Origin: an uncultured Alistipes sp.
GTDB taxonomy: Bacteria; Bacteroidota; Bacteroidia; Bacteroidales; Rikenellaceae
Assembly: GCA_910587675.1 (NCBI GenBank)
Contig: CAJUMU010000015.1
Location: forward strand, 1-46,975
Direction: 5' to 3'
DNA: 46,975 nt
The notes below the pieces were generated by a model. It searched no databases. It was not told the DNA's origin and saw nothing but the letters and a program-made list of their open reading frames with translations. How positions within the stretch are numbered: position 1 is the first letter of the stretch; each line of letters opens with the position of its first letter. The position numbers and the translations under genes are program-made. Positions 1 through 8,202 of this stretch are shown in pieces.

Positions 1-219
1 GTATCTAAGGCGAAGCCAAAGTACGATTAAGCCGAGGGCAAAAGCAAATTTTATTTGCGTTTTTGCCGAGGCGAAGTATCTAAGGCGAAGCCAAAGATAC
101 GATTAAGCCGAGGGCAAAAGCAAATTTTATTTGCGTTTTTGCCGAGGCGAAGTATCTAAGGCGAAGCCAAAGTACGATCAAGCCGAGGGCAAAAGCAAAT
201 TTATTTGCGTTTTTGCCGA
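1..219. repeat. Three tandem copies of a ~75-bp hairpin repeat
   Basis: Units run at about 1-75, 76-151 and 152-219; the third lacks one T in the loop and ends early. Each unit begins GTATCTAAGGCGAAGCC and contains an inverted repeat in which GGCAAAAgCAAAT pairs with ATTTGcgTTTTTGCC around a short T-rich loop. The array lies just beyond the rplQ terminator. There are no unique spacers, so it is not a CRISPR array. A related copy with a different hairpin lies at 36292-36339. Confidence 0.9.
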
Positions 220-235
220 CATTGCCCCCGTAAAC

Positions 236-268
236 AAAAAAAACGGTCCCTCCGCAACGGAGGGACCG
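236..268 (-). terminator. Rho-independent terminator after rplQ
   Basis: On the minus strand a perfect 11-bp stem (CGGTCCCTCCG, loop TTG, CGGAGGGACCG) is followed by eight T residues. It lies about 40 bases past the rplQ stop codon and closes the ribosomal operon. Confidence 0.93.
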
Positions 269-308
269 CAATCGATAATATCGGGCAGCGCTCGCGCGCC
301 GCGATGAA

Positions 309-878
309 TTACATCTTCTTGCCGACGTTGGTCTTCTTGGCAACCTTGGGGGCGGCAGTCTTGGCGGCCGCAGCCTTGGGAGCGTTAACCTTGGTCTTCT
401 TCTCGGCTACCACGGTGGCATCCTCCACGGCGTCGGTCTTCTTGGCCGCGGGCTTGCGCGAACGACGGGTCTTGGGCTTAGCCTCCTCGGTAGAGGTTAC
501 CTTGCCGAAGGTGTAGGCCTCGTTGAAATCGACGAACTCGATGATGCACATGTCGGCCGCGTCGCCCAGACGGAAACCGGTCTTCAGGATGCGGGTGTAG
601 CCGCCCGGACGATCGGCGATCTTGGGAGCGATGGTGCGGAACAACTCGGTTACGGCCTCCTTCTGCTTGAGGTACGAGAAGACAACACGACGCGAATGAG
701 TGGTGTCCTCCTTCGACTTGGTTACCAGAGGCTCCACGAACTGCTTCACGGCCTTAGCCTTTGCGACCGTGGTCTCGATGCGCTTGTGCAGGATAAGCGA
801 CGACGCCATGTTCGACAACATCGCCCGACGGTGGCCCGCCTGTCTGCCAAGGTGATTGAAATTCTTATTGTGTCTCAT
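309..878 (-). CDS. rplQ: 50S ribosomal protein L17, extended C-terminus
   Basis: L17 binds 23S rRNA near the exit-tunnel side of the large subunit. The first ~115 residues match the family: an MRHNKNFNHLGR start, then ASSLILHKRIETTVAKAKAVK, then a TRILKTGFRLGDAADMCIIEFVDFNE end. Residues ~130-189 form a Lys/Ala-rich, low-complexity basic tail. E. coli L17 has about 127 residues; long tails are usual in Bacteroidota and probably add rRNA contacts. It is the last gene of the operon, 4 bp after rpoA, and is followed by a strong terminator. Confidence 0.97.
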   Translation of the reverse strand: MRHNKNFNHLGRQAGHRRAMLSNMASSLILHKRIETTVAKAKAVKQFVEPLVTKSKEDTTHSRRVVFSYLKQKEAVTELFRTIAPKIADRPGGYTRILKTGFRLGDAADMCIIEFVDFNEAYTFGKVTSTEEAKPKTRRSRKPAAKKTDAVEDATVVAEKKTKVNAPKAAAAKTAAPKVAKKTNVGKKM

Positions 879-882
879 TTAA

Positions 883-1875
883 TTAATCTTTATCAAGTTT
901 GTAGATAGATACGTCCATTCCGAACTTAAGATTCAACGATGTCAGCAACTCGTCCAGCTCCGTGAGCGACTTCTTGCCGAAGTTGCGGAACTTCAGCAGA
1001 TCGTTGCGGTTCAGCTTCACCAGATCGCCTACGGTGTCGACATCGGCAGCCTTCAGGCAGTTCAGCGCGCGAACGCTCAGATCCTGATCAGAAAGTTTGG
1101 TCTTCAGCAACTGGCGCATGCGCAGAGCCTCGTCGTCGAGAGTCTCGTTCTCGCTGCTGTCGTCCATGTTGATGGTGATCTTCTCGTCCGAGAAGAGCAT
1201 GAAGTGCTGGATGAGAATCTTGGCAGCCTCTTTCAAGGCGTCCTTGGGGTGAATCGATCCGTCGGTGGTAATCTCCAAATTCAACTTTTCATAGTCGGTC
1301 TTCTGCTCGACGCGGTAGTCCTCGATCGAGTATTTGACGTTCTTGATGGGCGTGAAGATCGAATCGATCGGCAGAACATCCAACTCCTTCTCGGCGGGGG
1401 TGTTCTCCTCCGAAGGCACATATCCGCGGCCCTTACCGATGGTGAGGGTGATCTGCATCTTCGTACCCGGAGCGAGGTGGCAAATCACCAGCTCGGGATT
1501 GAGCACCTTGAACGACGACAGGTAGTTCGATATGTAACCGGCCGTAAGCTCCGTCACACCGGCAACATTCACGATCACCTTCTCCGACTCCTGATTGTCG
1601 ACCGTGCGGAGGAAGCGGACCTGCTTCAATTTCAGGATGATGTCCATCATACCCTCCTTCACGCCCGGGATAGCGGCAAACTCGTTGTTCACTCCGGCTA
1701 CCTTTACGGTCGTAATTGCATAACCCTCCAACGATGAGAGCAAAACGCGTCGCAAAGCGTTGCCGACTGTCATACCGAAACCCGGCTCCAACGGACGGAA
1801 CTCGAACTTTCCGAATGAGGCCGTGGATTCGAGCATAATAACCTTTTCAGGTTTCTGGAATGCTAATATTGCCAT
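883..1875 (-). CDS. rpoA: RNA polymerase subunit alpha
   Basis: The alpha subunit dimerises to start assembly of the polymerase core. The 330 residues contain the N-terminal assembly domain (RPLEPGFGMTVGNALRRVLL near residue 30), an acidic linker around residue 240, and the C-terminal DNA-contact domain with helix-hairpin-helix segments (LNCLKAADVDTVGDLVK, then FGKKSLTELDELL). The length is normal. It lies between rpsD (24 bp upstream) and rplQ (4 bp downstream), the standard alpha-operon order. The ATG gives the usual Bacteroidota start MAILAFQKPEKV. Confidence 0.98.
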   Translation of the reverse strand: MAILAFQKPEKVIMLESTASFGKFEFRPLEPGFGMTVGNALRRVLLSSLEGYAITTVKVAGVNNEFAAIPGVKEGMMDIILKLKQVRFLRTVDNQESEKVIVNVAGVTELTAGYISNYLSSFKVLNPELVICHLAPGTKMQITLTIGKGRGYVPSEENTPAEKELDVLPIDSIFTPIKNVKYSIEDYRVEQKTDYEKLNLEITTDGSIHPKDALKEAAKILIQHFMLFSDEKITINMDDSSENETLDDEALRMRQLLKTKLSDQDLSVRALNCLKAADVDTVGDLVKLNRNDLLKFRNFGKKSLTELDELLTSLNLKFGMDVSIYKLDKD

Positions 1876-1899
1876 AAAATTATTGAATTTGTTTGATTA

Positions 1900-2508
1900 C
1901 TACTTAGAGTACAACTCGACGATAAGCTGCTCCTTGATGTTCTCGGGAATCTCCTCGCGCTCGGGTTTCTGCAGGAATTTGCCGCTCAACGTGGCGCCAT
2001 CCCACTCCAACCATGCGTAACGGCTTCTCGACGAACCCGAAACAGACGTCGTGATTACCTCCAGACTCTTCGACTTCTCGCGTACCGACACAACGTCGCC
2101 GGCCTTGAGCGAATACGAAGGGATGTTCACCACCGAGCCGTTCACGCAGATGTGACGGTGCGACACGAGCTGGCGCGCAGCCGCGCGGGTGGGAGCGATG
2201 CCCAAACGGTAAACCACGTTATCCAGACGGCACTCCAGCAGTTTGAGCAGGTTCTCGCCCGTGATGCCGCCCATACGCGCGGCAGCCTCGTAAGTGCGGG
2301 CGAACTGCTTCTCCAGTATACCGTATGTGTACTTTGCCTTCTGCTTCTCGCTAAGCTGCTCTCCGTACTCCGAGTTCTTCTTACGCTTGCGAGCAAGACC
2401 GTGCTGTCCGGGAGGATAGTTTCTCTTCTCAAGAACTTTATCCGCACCATAGATAGCTTCGCCGAACTTACGGGCGATCTTTGATTTTGGTCCTATATAT
2501 CTTGCCAT
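1900..2508 (-). CDS. rpsD: 30S ribosomal protein S4
   Basis: S4 is a primary 16S rRNA binder that nucleates the 30S body. In E. coli and related bacteria it also represses the alpha operon; whether that holds here cannot be seen. The 202 residues start MARYIGPKSKIARKFGE and include an S4 RNA-binding domain around residues 90-155 (CRLDNVVYRLGIAPTRAAAR, then QLVSHRHICVNG). The N-terminal zinc-binding Cys cluster of some S4 proteins is absent, so this is the zinc-independent form. Its place between rpsK and rpoA is standard. Confidence 0.98.
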   Translation of the reverse strand: MARYIGPKSKIARKFGEAIYGADKVLEKRNYPPGQHGLARKRKKNSEYGEQLSEKQKAKYTYGILEKQFARTYEAAARMGGITGENLLKLLECRLDNVVYRLGIAPTRAAARQLVSHRHICVNGSVVNIPSYSLKAGDVVSVREKSKSLEVITTSVSGSSRSRYAWLEWDGATLSGKFLQKPEREEIPENIKEQLIVELYSK

Positions 2509-2574
2509 TGTTTCAAACTTTTATTAAAATAACTTCTTCGTTAAAGTCCATGTCTCTGCCTCCGCGTCGCGGCG

Positions 2575-2964
2575 TTATACGCGACGACGATTGGGAGCGC
2601 GGCAGCCGTTGTGCGGCAGCGGAGTGACGTCGATGATCTCCATCACCTCGATACCCGCACCGTGGATGGTGCGCACGGCGCTCTCGCGACCCTGACCCGG
2701 GCCCTTGACATAAACCTTAACCTTGCGCAAGCCCATATCGAAAGCAACCTTCGCGCAATCGGCGGCAGCCGTCTGCGCAGCATAGGGAGTATTCTTCTTC
2801 GAACCGCGGAAACCCATCTTACCTGCCGAAGACCAGCTGATTACCTCGCCTACCTCGTTGGTGATGGTGATGATTACGTTATTGAAAGTCGAGTGAACGA
2901 AGGCCATGCCCACGGCACCCACCTTGACAACCTTCTTTTTGACAGTTCCAGTTTTCTTTGCCAT
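2575..2964 (-). CDS. rpsK: 30S ribosomal protein S11
   Basis: S11 forms part of the platform of the small subunit and contacts the mRNA exit region. The 129 residues include the family segments AFVHSTFNNVIITITN near residue 22 and, at the end, VTPLPHNGCRAPNRRRV. The start follows the Lys-rich leader MAKKTGTVKKKVVKVG, common in Bacteroidota. It is 13 bp after rpsM. The 66-bp gap to rpsD contains no hairpin or promoter motif that I can see. Confidence 0.98.
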   Translation of the reverse strand: MAKKTGTVKKKVVKVGAVGMAFVHSTFNNVIITITNEVGEVISWSSAGKMGFRGSKKNTPYAAQTAAADCAKVAFDMGLRKVKVYVKGPGQGRESAVRTIHGAGIEVMEIIDVTPLPHNGCRAPNRRRV

Positions 2965-2977
2965 AACTTCCTATTTA

Positions 2978-3358
2978 TTACTTCGTTGCCTTTTTCTTGT
3001 TTGCTACGGTCTTCTTGCGGCCCTTGCGGGTACGCGCGTTGTTCTTGGTGCTCTGACCGCGAACGGGAAGTCCCAGACGATGGCGGATACCGCGATAGCA
3101 GCCGATATCCATCAATCGCTTGATGTTGAGCTGAACGACCGAGCGGCACTCGCCCTCGACCTTGATGCCCATATCGGCGATTGTTGAACGTATCGCTCCC
3201 ACCTGATCGTCCGACCAGTCGTTTACTTTTACATCATAGCTGATTCCTGCGTTATCGAGAATCTTGCGGGCAGTGCTGCGACCGATACCGTAAATGTAGG
3301 TAAGGCCTATCTCGCCCCGCTTGTTTTTCGGTAAATCTACACCGACTATACGTGCCAT
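2978..3358 (-). CDS. rpsM: 30S ribosomal protein S13
   Basis: S13 sits in the head of the small subunit and forms bridges to the large subunit and the P-site tRNA. The 126 residues begin MARIVGVDLPKNKRGEIGLT and contain a helix-two-turn-helix segment (YIYGIGRSTARKILDNAGI), the RGIRHRLGLPVRGQ motif and a basic C-terminal tail (ARTRKGRKKTVANKKKATK). Length and composition are ordinary. It lies between rpmJ and rpsK in the usual order. Confidence 0.98.
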   Translation of the reverse strand: MARIVGVDLPKNKRGEIGLTYIYGIGRSTARKILDNAGISYDVKVNDWSDDQVGAIRSTIADMGIKVEGECRSVVQLNIKRLMDIGCYRGIRHRLGLPVRGQSTKNNARTRKGRKKTVANKKKATK

Positions 3359-3389
3359 AAATACTTTACTTTAATTAATCGTTTGAATA

Positions 3390-3506
3390 CTACCCTTGGC
3401 GCATTTTGAATTTGGGATTTTTCTTGCAGATGACGTAAAGCTTGCCTTTGCGCTTCACGATCTTGCAATCCTCGCTTCTCTTTTTGATTGATGCTTTTAC
3501 TTTCAT
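3390..3506 (-). CDS. rpmJ: 50S ribosomal protein L36, partly zinc-ligand-less
   Basis: This 38-residue gene reads MKVKASIKKRSEDCKIVKRK at its start and KKNPKFKMRQG at its end, the full L36 pattern. Canonical L36 binds zinc through Cys11, Cys14, Cys27 and a His near 32. Here Cys14 and Cys27 remain, position 11 is Ser and the His is missing, so classical four-ligand zinc binding is unlikely. L36 helps shape the large subunit near the peptidyl transferase centre. It lies 31 bp before rpsM and 20 bp after infA. Confidence 0.96.
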   Translation of the reverse strand: MKVKASIKKRSEDCKIVKRKGKLYVICKKNPKFKMRQG

Positions 3507-3526
3507 GATTTTCAAGCAATCTAATG

Positions 3527-3745
3527 TTATTTGTACCTGAAGGATATACGACCCTTGCTCAAATCGTAAGGGGTCATCTCCACTTTGACCTTATCGCCGG
3601 GAAGGATCTTGATGTAGTGCATGCGCATCTTTCCCGAGATGTGGGCCGTGATAACGTGGCCGTTATCCAATTCGACACGGAACATGGCGTTCGACAACGC
3701 CTCGATGATGGTTCCGTCCCGTTCAATAGCAGTTTGTTTTGCCAT
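3527..3745 (-). CDS. infA: Translation initiation factor IF-1
   Basis: IF-1 binds the ribosomal A site during initiation and assists IF-2 and IF-3. The 72 residues form a single S1-like OB fold, with MAKQTAIERDGTIIEALSNA at the start, FRVELDNGHVITAHISGKMR in the middle and MTPYDLSKGRISFRYK at the end. The length is exactly that of the family. It lies 10 bp after map and 20 bp before rpmJ, the usual secY-map-infA-rpmJ block of Bacteroidota. Confidence 0.98.
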   Translation of the reverse strand: MAKQTAIERDGTIIEALSNAMFRVELDNGHVITAHISGKMRMHYIKILPGDKVKVEMTPYDLSKGRISFRYK

Positions 3746-3755
3746 AGAGTCTTCG

Positions 3756-4532
3756 CTACTTGTTGTTAATTGCCTGTTCGATTATATTAAAGTCCGTCAA
3801 CACGTCGGGGCCGTTGCGGCGTACGGCCACGGCGAACTCGAAGTGCGCCGCGGGTTTGCGGTCGCGAGTGCGCACGGTCCAACCGTCGCGCTCGAAAACC
3901 ACCGCTCTGCCGCCCATGGTAATCATCGGTTCTATGCAGATGACCATGCCCTCCTTGAGCAAAGGGCCTCTGCCGCGCGCGCCGAAATTGGGGACACCCG
4001 GGGCTTCGTGCATTCCTCGCCCCACTCCATGACCCTCCAGCTCGCGCACCACGCCGTAGCCGAAGCTCTCGACGTACTCCTGCACGGCCGCCGAGATATC
4101 GCCCACGCGATTTCCCGCCTTGGCCTGCGCCGTACCCTTATAAAGAGCTTCTTTGGTGACTGCGAGAAGTCGTCGCGCCTCTTCGCCGACCTCGCCCACG
4201 GCAAACGTATATGCCGAATCACCAACAAACCCCTTCAAAAGCGTACACAAATCGACCGATACCAAATCGCCCTCCTCGATGACACGATCCGACGGTATGC
4301 CGTGCACCACCTGTTCGTTGACCGATATGCAGGTTGCGGCAGGATAGCCCTCGTAACCCAGACATGCGGGTACGGCGCCGTTGGCACGGATAAAATCCTC
4401 GGCGATCTTGTCCAGTTCGCGCGTGGTCACACCCGGACGTATGTGGCGTCCCACCTCGGCGAGCGTGCGGCTCACAAGAATGTTGTTCTCGCGCAGGATC
4501 TCGATCTCCTCGTCTGTCTTCAAATGTATCAT
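3756..4532 (-). CDS. map: Type I methionine aminopeptidase
   Basis: The enzyme removes the initiator methionine from new proteins in the cytoplasm. The 258 residues show the pita-bread fold and its two-metal site: His77 (VVHGIP), Asp94 and Asp105 (VDLCTLLKGFVGDSA), His168 (GHGVGRGMHEAPG), His175 and Glu201 (CIEPM). All the expected ligands I could locate are present, so it should be active. There is no N-terminal zinc-finger extension. It sits between secY and infA; the 78-bp gap to secY has GC-rich inverted repeats but no promoter. Confidence 0.97.
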   Translation of the reverse strand: MIHLKTDEEIEILRENNILVSRTLAEVGRHIRPGVTTRELDKIAEDFIRANGAVPACLGYEGYPAATCISVNEQVVHGIPSDRVIEEGDLVSVDLCTLLKGFVGDSAYTFAVGEVGEEARRLLAVTKEALYKGTAQAKAGNRVGDISAAVQEYVESFGYGVVRELEGHGVGRGMHEAPGVPNFGARGRGPLLKEGMVICIEPMITMGGRAVVFERDGWTVRTRDRKPAAHFEFAVAVRRNGPDVLTDFNIIEQAINNK

Positions 4533-4610
4533 CTCGTTCGTGTTTTTTTCACGCCGCGCGGCTCGCGTCGCGCGACTCGTCGGACTCCTGTTTCAAACGG
4601 GCCTCCGACT

Positions 4611-5984
4611 CTAATAACGTCCCTGTATGCGTCCCGTCTTCATCAGACCGTCGTAATGACGCATCAGCAGATAGCTCTCAATCTGCTTAAGAGTGTCGAG
4701 CACCACACCCACCATAATCAGCAGCGACGTACCTCCGTAGAAGTAAGCGAAGTGCTGCTGCACGCCGAGGAAATTCATCGCGAGCGCGGGCATGATGGCC
4801 ACGAGCGCGAGGAAGATCGATCCCGGGAGGGTGATTCTCGTCATGATGGTGTCGATGTAGTTAACGGTCTGCTTACCCGGCTTGACACCCGGGATAAAGC
4901 CGCCGTTACGCTTCATGTCGTCGGCCATCATTTGAGGGTTGATGATAATCGCCGTATAGAAATAGGTGAAGACGATTACCAGCACTGCCAGCGTGAGGTT
5001 GTACCAGAAACCCTGAAAGTTCGAGAAGGCGCCTTTCAGACCCGGAATAAACGCGGGGATGAACATCAATGCCTGCGCGAAGATGATGGGCATAACGTTG
5101 GCCGCATTCATCTTCAACGGGATGTATTGACGCACACCGCCGTACTGTTTGTTACCCACGATACGCTTGGCATACTGCACGGGCACCTTGCGGACCGCCT
5201 GCACCACGGCGATAGTCACCATGAATACGAGGAACAGCAGCGCCAGCTCCACCACGAACATGATCAGGCTGCCCGTCGAGGTCTCCACGCGGGCCGTGAA
5301 CTCGGCCAGCAGAGCCTGCGGCAGACGGGCCACGATACCGATCATGATGATGAGCGAGATGCCGTTGCCTATGCCCTTGTCCGTGATCTTCTCGCCGAGC
5401 CACATGGTGAACATGGTACCCGCGATGAGGATTACGGTCGCATAGGCGAAGAAGTAGAACGTACCGCCGTAAACGAATGCCTCCGAAGAGGTGCGGTACA
5501 GATTGGCCACGTATGCGGGACCCTGAAGGCACAATACGCCTATGGTCAGCAGACGCGTCCACTGGTTCATTTTGCGGCGGCCGCTCTCACCCTCCTTCTG
5601 CAACTTCTGCACTGCGGGCACCATCATGCCCAAGAGCTGAATGATGATCGAAGCGGTGATGTAGGGCATTACACCGAGCGCGAAGATGGCCGCATTGGCA
5701 AATGCACCGCCAGAGAATACGTCGAGCAGACCCAGCAGGGTATTGCTGTCCATCTGGTTCGCCAAAGCCGACCCCTCGCCCAACGCATTGGGGTTGATAC
5801 CCGGTATTACCACAAAACAACCCAAACGAAATACAAGCAGGAGGCCCAAGGTGTAGAATACACGCTTGCGCAGCTCCTCGATCTTGTAAATGTTCTTGAG
5901 CGTTTCGACGAGTTTCTTGTTGGTCGCCAGCAGCAGCACTATAAGCGCCACCGCCACCAGACCGACAATAAGATAACCGTTCAT
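4611..5984 (-). CDS. secY: Preprotein translocase channel SecY with extra N-terminal hydrophobic segment
   Basis: SecY forms the protein-conducting channel of the inner membrane with SecE and SecG. Family homology starts near residue 23 (KKLVETLKNIYKIEELRKR) and covers ten membrane segments, with the plug region, the cytoplasmic loop carrying YAKRIVGNKQYGG, and the end MKTGRIQGRY. Before it lies an unusual stretch, MNGYLIVGLVAVALIVLLLA, long enough to be an added membrane segment. No other ATG exists between it and the conserved part; only GTG codons inside the hydrophobic stretch could serve. It follows rplO by 18 bp. Confidence 0.97.
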   Translation of the reverse strand: MNGYLIVGLVAVALIVLLLATNKKLVETLKNIYKIEELRKRVFYTLGLLLVFRLGCFVVIPGINPNALGEGSALANQMDSNTLLGLLDVFSGGAFANAAIFALGVMPYITASIIIQLLGMMVPAVQKLQKEGESGRRKMNQWTRLLTIGVLCLQGPAYVANLYRTSSEAFVYGGTFYFFAYATVILIAGTMFTMWLGEKITDKGIGNGISLIIMIGIVARLPQALLAEFTARVETSTGSLIMFVVELALLFLVFMVTIAVVQAVRKVPVQYAKRIVGNKQYGGVRQYIPLKMNAANVMPIIFAQALMFIPAFIPGLKGAFSNFQGFWYNLTLAVLVIVFTYFYTAIIINPQMMADDMKRNGGFIPGVKPGKQTVNYIDTIMTRITLPGSIFLALVAIMPALAMNFLGVQQHFAYFYGGTSLLIMVGVVLDTLKQIESYLLMRHYDGLMKTGRIQGRY

Positions 5985-6002
5985 ATCGAATTGGTTTTTA
6001 GA

Positions 6003-6449
6003 TTACAACTTTTCCACACTGCCGCCGGCCGCAGCGATAGCCGCTTCCGCGCTCTTCGAGAAAGCGTGCGCCGTAACGGTGAGGGCCTTGCTTACCGAGC
6101 CGTTGCCCAGAATCTTCACCTTGTCGTTCGACGAGACGAATCCTGCGGCGATCAGCGTATCGACGTTGATCGTGTTAAGCTCCTTCTTCGAGGCCAGCTC
6201 TTCCAGAGTAGAGAGGTTGATAGGCTTAAACTCCACGCGCTTCAGGTTCTTGAAGCCGAACTTGGGCAGACGACGCTGCAAAGGCATCTGACCGCCCTCG
6301 AAACCGAGCTTGCGAGAATAACCCGAACGCGACTTGGCGCCCTTCAGACCGCGCGTCGAGTAACCGCCGCGACCCGAACCCGCTCCTCGACCCACGCGCT
6401 TGTCGTGGTGAGTAGAGCCCTGTGCGGGCTTCATGTTATTGAGTTCCAT
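6003..6449 (-). CDS. rplO: 50S ribosomal protein L15
   Basis: L15 is a late-assembly protein of the large subunit. The 148 residues have the typical N-terminal extended basic region rich in Gly and Arg (STHHDKRVGRGAGSGRGGYS, then TRGLKGAKSRSGYSRKLGFE), and a globular C-terminal half ending HAFSKSAEAAIAAAGGSVEKL, which matches the L15/L18e fold. Start MELNNMKPAQG. It is 18 bp upstream of secY and 27 bp downstream of rpmD, as in most bacterial spc operons. Confidence 0.98.
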   Translation of the reverse strand: MELNNMKPAQGSTHHDKRVGRGAGSGRGGYSTRGLKGAKSRSGYSRKLGFEGGQMPLQRRLPKFGFKNLKRVEFKPINLSTLEELASKKELNTINVDTLIAAGFVSSNDKVKILGNGSVSKALTVTAHAFSKSAEAAIAAAGGSVEKL

Positions 6450-6476
6450 CTTAAGATCAATCTTTTTTCGTTAAAC

Positions 6477-6659
6477 TTACTTTACCTCCTCGATCGTAAC
6501 GAGGTGCTTCACGCGCTCGAGCATACCTTTGATAATAACCGAGTCGTCGTGCTCCACGCTCTGGTTTATCTTGCGAAGTCCCAGAGCATCGAGATTCTTG
6601 CGCTGACGCAGCGACGCGCCGATGCGGCTGCGTACCTGAGTGATTTTCAATTTTGCCAT
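6477..6659 (-). CDS. rpmD: 50S ribosomal protein L30
   Basis: L30 is a small peripheral protein of the large subunit. The 60 residues MAKLKITQVRSRIGASLRQR to RVKHLVTIEEVK cover the entire family length. Two motifs are visible: the KxTLxxLGLxKxN-like stretch (RKNLDALGLRKINQSVEHDD) and the closing beta strand. It lies between rpsE (14 bp) and rplO (27 bp), the order expected in the spc operon. Confidence 0.97.
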   Translation of the reverse strand: MAKLKITQVRSRIGASLRQRKNLDALGLRKINQSVEHDDSVIIKGMLERVKHLVTIEEVK

Positions 6660-6673
6660 AGTTCTCCGTCCGA

Positions 6674-7192
6674 TTAACCGTTAAACACCTTGTTCATCGA
6701 GATGCCGCGAACCTGAGCCACGCTGCGTGCGTCGCGCAACTCGCACAACGCGCCCACGGTGGCCTTCACCAAGTTGTGGGGGTTCGACGAGCCCTTGCTC
6801 TTCGCCAGCACGTTCTTCACGCCCACCGACTCCAGCACGGCACGCATGGCGCCGCCGGCGATGATACCCGTACCGGGAGCTGCCGGACGGATCATGACTA
6901 ACGAACCGCCGAAACGCATCTCCTGCTTGTGGGGAATAGTTCCGTTGATTACGGGGATCTTCACCAGATTCTTCTTTGCATCCTCGACGCCCTTCGCGAT
7001 TGCCGACGTAACCTCCGATGCCTTGCCGAGGCCGTAGCCTACCACACCGTTCTCGTTACCAACGACGACAATTGCCGAGAAGCTGAATGTGCGACCGCCC
7101 TTGGTCACCTTGGTGACGCGGTTGATGCTTACGAGCCTGTCCTTAAGCTCAAGGTCGCTTGTACGAACTTTCTTTATGTTGCTATTTGACAT
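6674..7192 (-). CDS. rpsE: 30S ribosomal protein S5
   Basis: S5 shapes the decoding region and helps translational accuracy. The 172 residues hold an N-terminal double-stranded-RNA-binding-like domain (LVSINRVTKVTKGGRTFSFS, VVGNENGVVGYGLGKASEV) and the C-terminal S5 fold (RPAAPGTGIIAGGAMRAVLE). The stretch NRVTKVTKGGR is the loop where spectinomycin-resistance changes arise in other bacteria; it looks wild type. Start and length match Bacteroidota homologues. It lies 5 bp after rplR. Confidence 0.98.
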   Translation of the reverse strand: MSNSNIKKVRTSDLELKDRLVSINRVTKVTKGGRTFSFSAIVVVGNENGVVGYGLGKASEVTSAIAKGVEDAKKNLVKIPVINGTIPHKQEMRFGGSLVMIRPAAPGTGIIAGGAMRAVLESVGVKNVLAKSKGSSNPHNLVKATVGALCELRDARSVAQVRGISMNKVFNG

Positions 7193-7197
7193 ATCGC

Positions 7198-7557
7198 TTA
7201 GAATTTAAGACCGCCCTCGCGAGCTGCGTCGGCTAACATTTTAACTCTTCCGTGATAGAGGTATCCGTTACGGTCGAACGAAACGGTAGAGATACCCTTC
7301 GCGGTCGCGCGCTGCGCGGCCAGCTTGCCCACCAGAGCCGCGATTTCGCACTTGTTCTTGCCTGCCGTCTCGGCCGCGATCTCCTTGTCGAGCGAAGACG
7401 CCGTGGCCAGAGTAGCGCCGGCAAGGTCATCAATAAACTGCACGTAGATCTGCTTGTTGCTACGGAATACAGTCATACGAGGCTGCTCGGGCGTACCGCT
7501 CACGATCTTGCGGATACGCATCTTGATCCTCTCTCTTCTTTCTATCTTAGTTAACAT
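7198..7557 (-). CDS. rplR: 50S ribosomal protein L18
   Basis: L18 binds 5S rRNA and helps place the central protuberance. The 119 residues start MLTKIERRERIKMRIRKIVS and include the segments RMTVFRSNKQIYVQFIDD and the C-terminal VSFDRNGYLYHGRVKMLADA-AREGGLKF that defines the family. The length is ordinary. It lies 18 bp after rplF and 5 bp before rpsE. Confidence 0.98.
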   Translation of the reverse strand: MLTKIERRERIKMRIRKIVSGTPEQPRMTVFRSNKQIYVQFIDDLAGATLATASSLDKEIAAETAGKNKCEIAALVGKLAAQRATAKGISTVSFDRNGYLYHGRVKMLADAAREGGLKF

Positions 7558-7575
7558 AATGCTTGACTTATTTTA

Positions 7576-8160
7576 TTATTTCGATGCAGACTTACCGGCC
7601 TTGCGACGCAAAGTCTCGCCGACGAACTTGATACCCTTACCCTTGTAAGGCTCAGGCTTGCGCAGCGAGCGGATCTTGGCCGCAACCTGACCTATGAGCT
7701 GCTTGTCCGAGCTCTTCAGCGTTACGATGGGGTTGCCCTTCTTCTCCGTCACGGCGGTGGCGGTGATCTCCGCGGGGAGCATCAGCGCGATATCGTGCGA
7801 GTAACCGAGGCTCATCTCCAAAACGTTGCCCTTCATCTCGGCCTTGTAACCTACGCCGACCAGCTCCTGCTTGATCTCGTAACCCTTCGACACGCCGACG
7901 ACCATGTTGTTGATAAGAGCGCGGTAGAGACCGTGCAGCGAACGGTGACGGGGCTGGTTCGTGGGGCGGCTTACCATCACGGCAGGCATCTCTTTGCCCG
8001 AATGAGCGTCGGTGTGAGTTCCGACCTCGACCTTAATGTCCGAGTCGACTTTCTGACTCAGTGTACCAAGTGGCCCTTTCACGCTTACCGTGTTGTCGGC
8101 AGCGACCTCGACGGTCACGCCTGCGGGTAAGATTACAGGTAATTTACCAATTCTTGACAT
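7576..8160 (-). CDS. rplF: 50S ribosomal protein L6
   Basis: L6 sits beside the factor-binding site of the large subunit. The 194 residues show the two repeated L6 domains: an N-terminal one starting MSRIGKLPVILPAGVTVEV with VSVKGPLGTLSQKV, and a C-terminal one with GYSHDIALMLPAEITATAV and the closing RKPEPYKGKGIKFVGETLRR-KAGKSASK. It is slightly longer than E. coli L6 because of a small insert (HTDAHSGKEM) and a basic tail. It lies 42 bp after rpsH. Confidence 0.98.
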   Translation of the reverse strand: MSRIGKLPVILPAGVTVEVAADNTVSVKGPLGTLSQKVDSDIKVEVGTHTDAHSGKEMPAVMVSRPTNQPRHRSLHGLYRALINNMVVGVSKGYEIKQELVGVGYKAEMKGNVLEMSLGYSHDIALMLPAEITATAVTEKKGNPIVTLKSSDKQLIGQVAAKIRSLRKPEPYKGKGIKFVGETLRRKAGKSASK

Positions 8161-8202
8161 TTTTCTTGAGTTTGTGTTGTTAATAATTCAGCTCGGGCGC
8201 GG

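Noticed and set aside
1..219. CRISPR array
   Set aside because: The units are about 75 bp long and directly adjacent, with no unique spacers and no cas genes nearby.
3621..6677. Very long open frame on the plus strand over map, secY and rplO
   Set aside because: It runs antisense to conserved genes, is rich in His, Arg and Leu, and exists because GC-rich codons of the real genes lack stops on the other strand.
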